Below, in pieces: positions 6,063-10,316 of a stretch of 10,316 nucleotides of DNA. How positions within the stretch are numbered: the first letter of the stretch is position 1; every line of letters begins with the position of its first letter. The notes beneath the pieces are model-generated. The model was not told the DNA's origin. It did no database searches and was given only the letters and a program-made list of their open reading frames with translations. The position numbers and the translations under genes were made by a program. The stretch comes from Candidatus Njordarchaeum guaymasense (lineage in GTDB: Archaea > Asgardarchaeota > Njordarchaeia > Njordarchaeales > Njordarchaeaceae): contig JAUQYT010000226.1 of assembly GCA_030587605.1 (NCBI GenBank), positions 1-10,316 of the forward strand, in the 5' to 3' direction.

Positions 6063-7450
6063 CCCTGAATTCTGTACTCAAAGACATGCGTAACTACGTA
6101 AGTGACTTTAGGCGAGCAGGTGAAGTAGTATAGCCTAATCTCTTCTCCACTAGGAGACGGTTTCTCAACGAGTGTTCCGTTAACATATTTCTCAATCGAA
6201 AGTATTGGCCGTCGAACGCTACAGATCAAGATTCTCTCGAACGATGCAGTCTTGTTCTCACCATTGGTAAGACGAATCGTGATTGTTCTTCTCTCAATTG
6301 ACGCATCTATTCGCGTCTTATTGTCTCTCAGGATTGTTATGCCTACTTTGGCATCTGTCGCTCTATTGCTGAATCTTAGAACCACGAAAATCAGATCCAA
6401 GGGTTGGACAGAGGCCACATCAGGAATCACATTGAAGGCAATGACTTTTCCTTTGACCAGAAGCGGCTCACATGCCGCATTGCGACTTTCAGTGAAGATT
6501 CCGTTCCGCAGGATCGGATCTTCTCTTTGATGTGTGTAGCTATAGTTACTGGGGTTATCGATTGTCATATTCCTGAAGATGGGGAATCTTGGAATTCTAA
6601 TCCAATAGGTTGCAGTTGTGGGTTGGAGCACGCTATAGTTCTCTATGGACCCGACAACAAGGAAGTCCGTGCGCGTTTCGATCTCCACATGAGACAGTGA
6701 TGAGGCAATCAGACCGAATGACTGATCTCCAAGAATGAATGCGAGACTAACAAGAGCAACAAAGACGCTTTTGCAGACATGTCGCAAAGACCTTCTAATC
6801 GAGTGAATTGAGGGAAGCTTAATCCTAGGAGAATTGGATTTGAAGTCCAGGCGAATGACCTTCTTAAGAGAAACGCCGGCGAGAAGACATACAAAAACAA
6901 CGAATGGATAAACCGTGAAGAGCAGGAATATGATTGTAGCTCCAAGAAGGGCTGCCCAAACAGAAGACATCGACGGTGAAACTCGTCCGTATGATAAGGA
7001 CCATAGCCCGTTGAAGAATAATAGAACAAAGGAGTACGATGCGAATTCGGCTATGTGCAGGCATGGTCTCTTCCTTTTCTTCCACCATTTTCCGATATTA
7101 CCATGGATTGGTCCGTTACAGTCTATTCGTAGCACACAAAGCGCAAGTGAGAACAAAATTGCTGACCAAGCCCATGCCTGGGTGTAGTCAGGGGTCTGGA
7201 TCAACACTTTCTCACAGACAAATCCGATGACGGTTGCTACTCCAAAGGAAAAGAACCAGAGCAGGAATACTCCAATGAGAGCACCGGTAAGTAATCTGTC
7301 GCCCCACTCGTAATCCTGCCAGTACTTTCTTGCTTTCTGATTGTCATCTGATGTATAGAAGAACAGAACCCAGGCAAGGTATCCTAAGATCACTGACAGA
7401 ATAAGGAAGTCTTCACGAATGTACTGTCTCAGAAGGCCGAGAACATCCAA
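6059..7450 (-). CDS. Six-helix membrane protein with large glycosylated extracytoplasmic domain
   Basis: A 463-residue protein. Likely membrane helices lie at about 15-32, 52-79, 92-107, 131-152, 162-195 and 226-247, with basic cytoplasmic loops (KWWKKRKR at 121-128; 196-225). The C-terminal 210 residues are a beta-rich outer domain with sequons at N271, N294, N302, N377, N399 and N424, implying N-glycosylation. I know no close family and see no catalytic motif. The start is TTG (7450-7448), directly preceded by an in-frame TAG, so nothing longer is possible; the nearby ATG at 7446-7444 is in another frame. It is the first gene of a two-gene operon whose second product also has a sequon-rich outer domain, suggesting a surface complex. 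A TATA-like sequence lies about 45-55 bases upstream. Confidence 0.75.
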   Translation of the reverse strand: MDVLGLLRQYIREDFLILSVILGYLAWVLFFYTSDDNQKARKYWQDYEWGDRLLTGALIGVFLLWFFSFGVATVIGFVCEKVLIQTPDYTQAWAWSAILFSLALCVLRIDCNGPIHGNIGKWWKKRKRPCLHIAEFASYSFVLLFFNGLWSLSYGRVSPSMSSVWAALLGATIIFLLFTVYPFVVFVCLLAGVSLKKVIRLDFKSNSPRIKLPSIHSIRRSLRHVCKSVFVALVSLAFILGDQSFGLIASSLSHVEIETRTDFLVVGSIENYSVLQPTTATYWIRIPRFPIFRNMTIDNPSNYSYTHQREDPILRNGIFTESRNAACEPLLVKGKVIAFNVIPDVASVQPLDLIFVVLRFSNRATDAKVGITILRDNKTRIDASIERRTITIRLTNGENKTASFERILICSVRRPILSIEKYVNGTLVEKPSPSGEEIRLYYFTCSPKVTYVVTHVFEYRIQG

Positions 7451-7493
7451 CTACTATTGCCCCCAACAACTTCCTGTAACAGGCACCCAAATT

Positions 7494-7501
7494 GATATAT
7501 C
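7494..7501 (-). promoter_or_regulatory. TATA-box-like promoter of the two-gene membrane operon
   Basis: On the minus strand GATATATC, within GGATATATCAAT, lies about 44-51 bases before the TTG at 7450. Transcription would begin near 7472 with a leader of about 20 bases. Confidence 0.45.
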
Positions 7502-7662
7502 CTTTCTTCATGCAGATTGGATCTGGACATTGCATTCAATACGCTTTTTCAGGAGGCTTCTTTGCATCGAGTAAAAATAGTGAAGAGGAAAGAAAAGAGG
7601 GGTCTTAGGAGATTCTTCCCCCATCATAACCGTCATCGTCAGAAACAGTATTTGTGCGTGCC

Positions 7663-7805
7663 ACATGCGGTGCGGCCGGTCAGATTCGAATCTTGGGTTA
7701 GAAAAAACCGTTCCATGCCCCCTTCATACTCTTGCGCATTACGCGGTTGCTTGATGGCTGTACCCCGTTTCCCTCGTCGAGGAAGAAACGGTTCCTTGAC
7801 CGTGC
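7663..7805 (+). repeat. Repeated non-coding element, copy A (possible structured RNA)
   Basis: Shares an ordered set of blocks with 10145-10316: CCACA, then GCGGCCGGTC (7672-7681 here), CCA-GCCC...TTC...CTCTTG, CATTA-GCGG (7737-7746) and CGGTTCCT (7789-7796). The 34-base block around 7713-7746 matches the other copy at 25 positions, and the distance from CATTA to CGGTTCCT is 52 bases in both. Folding potential here: CCGTTTC (7765-7771) pairs with GAAACGG (7785-7791), enclosing CCTC-GTC-GAGG; CGGT (7789-7792) can alternatively pair with ACCG (7799-7802). Also an AGATTCGAATCT palindrome at 7682-7693. It may be an RNA family or a decayed non-autonomous mobile element. Strand is arbitrary. Confidence 0.5.
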
Positions 7806-7883
7806 TGATCATGTGTTCTTCAAACCCTTGAATTCAAAGAAGCCTTATGAGTTTCCAAGTTCCATGATACTCTGGACGTCAGT

Positions 7884-8675
7884 GTGATGCCTGAGCTTAA
7901 GGTGCTCAATCTTCGAAGAATAGTCGAGGCGGGTATTCTTCTGGGAAGAGTCTGCTACGAGAAGGAGAGACAGGTCACAGGCGAGGAGGGAATAATAAGG
8001 CAGCTACAGAGACTCAGCGAAGCGATCTTTGAACAACGCCTCGATGACGAGGTCTACAGCAGAGTGTATGCTGCTGCAAATAGACTGCAAAAGAAGTTTG
8101 GGTCTGGTGCTGCAAGTCTTCAAAATGGAGAAGAACAGGAACTGAAAGGTGACGCACGAGTCTGGATGGAGCTACTTCTCAAGAGCGTAGGCGCAAGAAT
8201 TGCCTTCGAGCCTACGAAGCCTATCTCGCTAAATACAGAATCGTTGATGAAGGCGGCCACCAACTATTCCAACCCATTTATTGATGATTCTGTCTGGCGG
8301 AAACTGACCAAAGTTGCGCGGAATGATTTTCAAGAGGCAGCAAGATGCTTCATTGCTACTTCATGGACGGCCGCAGCGATGGTAACCCTAAGAGGTGTTG
8401 AATCAGTACTTAGACAATACTACGAGTTCAGGACACAAATGAAGAGTACTGGTAAAGGTTGGAGTGAGATAATAGGAGAGCTTGAAGCAAGACCTGACAT
8501 AAGTAAGAGTCTCTTGGGCTACGTCGATTTCATAAGAGAAAGAAGAAACGAGACGCAACATCCGGAAAAGACATACAGTCAGAGAGAGTCGGAGAATATC
8601 TTTTCCGTGGCAGTCAACGCTGTGACTGAAATGTATCGTGAAATGCCTGATGTCCCTTCAGAACCCCGTGCATGA
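7884..8675 (+). CDS. HEPN-domain protein with RNxxxH motif, putative RNase
   Basis: Residues 135-251 form an all-alpha HEPN-like domain. The second half has ESVLRQYYE (173-181, with a conserved-type Glu) and FIRERRNETQH (216-226), giving RN-ETQ-H (R221 to H226). This is the canonical R(N/D/H)xxxH motif of metal-independent HEPN ribonucleases. The N-terminal 130 residues are helical and charged, with no motif I recognise; part may help dimer formation or sense a signal. HEPN RNases occur in toxin-antitoxin, abortive infection and other defence systems, and some have housekeeping roles. No antitoxin (MNT nucleotidyltransferase) or other defence gene is adjacent, so the role is open. The frame opens after a TGA at 7848; the start is GTG 7884 or, more likely, the next codon ATG 7887. 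There is no clear ribosome site. The 3' end overlaps the convergent PAP2 gene by 97 bases. Confidence 0.75.
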   Translation: MMPELKVLNLRRIVEAGILLGRVCYEKERQVTGEEGIIRQLQRLSEAIFEQRLDDEVYSRVYAAANRLQKKFGSGAASLQNGEEQELKGDARVWMELLLKSVGARIAFEPTKPISLNTESLMKAATNYSNPFIDDSVWRKLTKVARNDFQEAARCFIATSWTAAAMVTLRGVESVLRQYYEFRTQMKSTGKGWSEIIGELEARPDISKSLLGYVDFIRERRNETQHPEKTYSQRESENIFSVAVNAVTEMYREMPDVPSEPRA

Positions 8676-9352
8676 ATCCTTGTTCCTCCGGAGAGCTGGG
8701 AAAGCGAAGAAAGCTTGGTATGAACGGTTAATGCTCTCACAATGCGAGGCCTTAGCCATCTATCGAAAGCGTGGTCTTCGAGTAGCACTATTGATGAGCC
8801 GAGAGAGATGCTCGCTAATACATCGAGAGGGAAGTGCATACCAACGTACACCCGGGAATAGGCGACCACTGCAGCTTCAACTGTTAGCAGCAAAGCGATG
8901 GTCTTCTTCTTGAATCTCAGCAGAGAGAAGACTGCGCCTATCGAGACAATCAACGCGTGTCCTGAAGGAAAAGACGAGTCATAGTCTCTTGGTACGCGAG
9001 TAACTATTTCTATCATTACCGTGAATGGTCTAGGTTTGTAGACCAGATATTTCATCATCTCCCCAGCAACGATCCCCACGCCAAAGAGAAGGGCAAGTTC
9101 CAGCGCCATAAGCTTCGTCTCTCTGCCACGAAAAACCAACATCAGCCCCAGAATGCCAATCCAGAAGTATTCTCGCCCAAATCTCGATGCAACGACCATG
9201 ATTGTAGTGAAGACCGTTCCTCTATCAGCATTCATCAAAAGAGCAAGTTCAGAGTCAGTGGCCAGCGCCACATTGCCGAAGAGAAATAAGACAATGAAAA
9301 GACACAGCGCTACCACCCCGGCGAATAGGCTGCATTGCCTAGTTACTTTCAT
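8579..9352 (-). CDS. PAP2-family membrane phosphatase
   Basis: Integral membrane phosphatase of the PAP2/phosphatidic-acid phosphatase superfamily, hydrolysing lipid or isoprenoid (undecaprenyl/dolichyl-type) phosphates on the outer membrane face. All three catalytic signatures are complete, numbered from the chosen ATG: K101-x6-R108-P109 (KYLVYKPRP), P129-S-G-H132, and S166-R-x5-H173-x3-D177. Membrane segments lie near 8-31, 60-75, 82-98, 132-145, 150-170 and 175-192. The frame stays open 53 codons further upstream to 9511, but those residues (cysteine- and serine-rich, crossing the promoter region) do not resemble the family, so ATG 9352 is chosen; the protein is then 257 residues. The last 60 or so residues are beyond the usual domain, and the final 32 lie antisense to the HEPN gene. 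In archaea such enzymes may recycle the lipid carrier for protein glycosylation, which fits the sequon-rich proteins nearby, but this link is inference. Confidence 0.88.
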   Translation of the reverse strand: MKVTRQCSLFAGVVALCLFIVLFLFGNVALATDSELALLMNADRGTVFTTIMVVASRFGREYFWIGILGLMLVFRGRETKLMALELALLFGVGIVAGEMMKYLVYKPRPFTVMIEIVTRVPRDYDSSFPSGHALIVSIGAVFSLLRFKKKTIALLLTVEAAVVAYSRVYVGMHFPLDVLASISLGSSIVLLEDHAFDRWLRPRIVRALTVHTKLSSLSQLSGGTRIHARGSEGTSGISRYISVTALTATEKIFSDSL

Positions 9353-9389
9353 TGCAGGCACACGTCTGGTTTTCGATACGCAACTGGAA

Positions 9390-9413
9390 TAGTATCTTAA
9401 GTAGTATCTTAAA
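9390..9413. repeat. 12-base tandem repeat in the divergent promoter region
   Basis: TAGTATCTTAAG is followed at once by TAGTATCTTAAA. On the minus strand this gives TTTAAGATA and CTTAAGATA, both TATA-like and 38-60 bases before the PAP2 ATG; on the plus strand CTTAAATGA (9408-9416) could serve the rightward gene. It may be a doubled TATA box or a pair of regulator sites. Confidence 0.5.
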
Positions 9414-9442
9414 TGAACCTCAGTACAACTGTCTACAATTCC

Positions 9443-9449
9443 AAGGTGA
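9443..9449 (+). promoter_or_regulatory. Ribosome binding site deciding a TTG start
   Basis: AAGGTGA, a strong match to the archaeal Shine-Dalgarno sequence, ends six bases before the TTG at 9456. It favours this start over the ATG twelve codons later. Confidence 0.6.
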
Positions 9450-9455
9450 CACTGG

Positions 9456-9926
9456 TTGACACAACCTCCAGAATGGGAATTGCTGCGTATTATGTATGAC
9501 GCGCAACTCAAGAAGATGTTGGCCTACGTTGGTGCCGCCATTGCATCGTTTGTGGCACAGCTGACTACGCTCTATCTTACCATAACCAGAGCTCTAGTTA
9601 CTCATACACTTCCTGCATTGATCGTCACAACTCTATTGTGGTTGTCACAATGCTACTTTGCTATAGCAGTGGTCACGAAGTATCAGGAGCTGAAGGCTCT
9701 CGAAAGCAAGCTCGGCATTCCAGAAATGCGTCATCGGATCTATTATGACCACAGACCGTATGTCGGGAAGATATGGGACAGGTTTCATAGAGGGTCTTTG
9801 GGAACAGGCCGAGGAGACTACAAGCGACTGGCCTCATCACTCGATTTTGGGACGGCTCTTATTCTTGTACTTGTAACACTCATGTACCTATACATCTTCT
9901 TGGCGATATTCGGATTTCATGCATAG
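9456..9926 (+). CDS. Three-helix membrane protein, function unknown
   Basis: A 156-residue protein with likely membrane helices at 21-44, 52-73 and 132-153. Between the second and third lies a polar, basic loop (74-128) with MRHRIYYDHRPYVGKIWDRF at 91-110, rich in His, Arg and Tyr. The helix arrangement (a close pair, a soluble loop, then one helix) is clear, but I do not recognise the family and see no catalytic motif. The TTG start at 9456 is supported by AAGGTGA six bases before it; the alternative ATG at 9492 would drop 12 residues and has no ribosome site. It diverges from the PAP2 gene, their starts being 103 bases apart, so the two may share control through the tandem repeat between them. 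Confidence 0.72.
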   Translation: MTQPPEWELLRIMYDAQLKKMLAYVGAAIASFVAQLTTLYLTITRALVTHTLPALIVTTLLWLSQCYFAIAVVTKYQELKALESKLGIPEMRHRIYYDHRPYVGKIWDRFHRGSLGTGRGDYKRLASSLDFGTALILVLVTLMYLYIFLAIFGFHA

Positions 9927-10144
9927 TTATCAATCCTCTGGGAGTCTGTTCATGATCTGGTGCATTAAGCGAGAATCCAAGGCTGGTTTCGAAGGTAAGA
10001 GTTTTCAGAAGGACAGATGGCACCTTCGTGATAAAATGGAACGAAGTATGATTCGAATCACACTTACTCTTTTAATGGCCTGACATTTGCCTGGCTTTTA
10101 CATGACTTCCACGTGGAAACCAGGAACCCCATCCTATCAATATC
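9927..10144. other. Intergenic region rich in short inverted repeats
   Basis: No coding frame is convincing from 9927 to the window end. Inverted repeats seen: CTTCGT (10024-10029) with ACGAAG (10041-10046); the palindrome TGATTCGAATCA (10049-10060); and CCTGG (10090-10094) with CCAGG (10120-10124) enclosing the perfect palindrome TTCCACGTGGAA (10107-10118). A short T-run at 10069-10073 follows the first two. These may be transcript-end hairpins or the edge of the repeated element that follows. Confidence 0.4.
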
Positions 10145-10316
10145 CCCCACAGCTTGGCGCGGCCGGTCGATTTTGAACCGAATCCAAGGGGAAACTGGAG
10201 AAAGCCTATCCAAGCCCGGTTCGAATTCTTGACCATTATGCGGCGTTCCGCCCTCTACTACCTGTCTTACACGTCACGGGAAAATCGGTTCCTCGATGGG
10301 CGACATTTTGACAGTG
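10145..10316 (+). repeat. Repeated non-coding element, copy B (possible structured RNA)
   Basis: Diverged copy of the element at 7663-7805. GCGGCCGGTC is at 10159-10168, CATTATGCGG at 10234-10243 and CGGTTCCT at 10286-10293. The first segment is about ten bases longer than in copy A, while the second spacing (52 bases) is equal. Local pairing: GAACCG near 10174 with CGGTTC near 10218, and ATCG/CGAT around GTTCCT (10284-10297), a hairpin at the same place as the CGGT/ACCG hairpin in copy A. The element may continue past the window edge. Confidence 0.5.

Larger units (their letters stand above)
7451..7883. other. Intergenic region with operon promoter and repeated element
   Basis: A 433-base gap between divergent genes. 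The left end holds the TATA-like promoter of the leftward operon; 7663-7805 holds the repeated non-coding element described separately; CTTATGAG at 7844-7851 is a weak TATA candidate for the HEPN gene. A 104-codon frame crosses it, but its arginine-, proline- and cysteine-rich product looks like chance. Confidence 0.5.

Noticed and set aside
7517..7831. A 104-codon plus-strand frame in the gap before the HEPN gene
   Set aside because: The product is rich in Arg, Pro, Cys and His with no domain-like pattern, and it runs through the repeated non-coding element; no ribosome site or promoter fits.
8638..8913. Plus-strand 91-codon frame
   Set aside because: It lies entirely on the opposite strand of the PAP2 gene and the end of the HEPN gene, whose motifs show the true coding frames.
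9353..9511. N-terminal extension of the PAP2 phosphatase by 53 residues
   Set aside because: The extra residues are unlike any PAP2 N-terminus, would cross the divergent promoter and its tandem repeat, and overlap the start of the gene on the other strand.
10165..10235. A tRNA suggested by GGTTCGAATTC in repeat copy B
   Set aside because: The flanks do not form a T-stem or an acceptor stem, and no D-arm or anticodon arm can be drawn. The same holds for ATTCGAAT in copy A.

Overview
The window looks archaeal, most plausibly a moderate-GC, uncultivated-type member of the Thermoproteota (Bathyarchaeia-like). This is an inference. It rests on TATA-box-like sequences about 25-55 bases ahead of several starts, frequent TTG/GTG starts, an M20 peptidase subfamily of archaeal type, a FAD-dependent thymidylate synthase (ThyX) fragment, and extracytoplasmic domains rich in N-glycosylation sequons. 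No rRNA, tRNA, CRISPR array or transposase gene was found.

Left part (1-3551). A gene fragment on the minus strand runs off the left edge. A 357-base gap follows, then a 715-residue exported GH10-like glycoside hydrolase on the plus strand. Its 3' end overlaps, in another frame, an ORF encoding only the C-terminal half of ThyX. This looks like a recombination or deletion scar. A small four-helix membrane protein comes next.

Middle (3552-7450). An M20-family peptidase homologue has lost several canonical metal ligands. Behind it lies a 332-base intergenic region with a TATA-like box, a 32-codon TTG-started ORF and an exact 36-base copy of an internal stretch of the glycosidase gene. Facing it is a two-gene minus-strand operon with a 4-base start/stop overlap. 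It encodes a six-helix membrane protein with a large outer domain and a single-pass membrane protein; both carry many N-glycosylation sequons and probably form one cell-surface complex.

Right part (7451-10316). A HEPN-domain protein with an intact RNxxxH ribonuclease motif lies tail to tail with, and overlaps by 97 bases, a PAP2-family membrane phosphatase. That phosphatase is divergent from a three-helix membrane protein across a promoter region holding a 12-base tandem repeat. Two intergenic gaps (around 7663-7805 and 10145-10316) contain diverged copies of the same roughly 140-170-base non-coding element with hairpin potential.

Most genes concern the cell envelope (glycosidase, four membrane proteins, lipid phosphatase). 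They do not form one obvious pathway. The best leads are the repeated intergenic element, the 36-base duplication, the ThyX scar and the HEPN protein.
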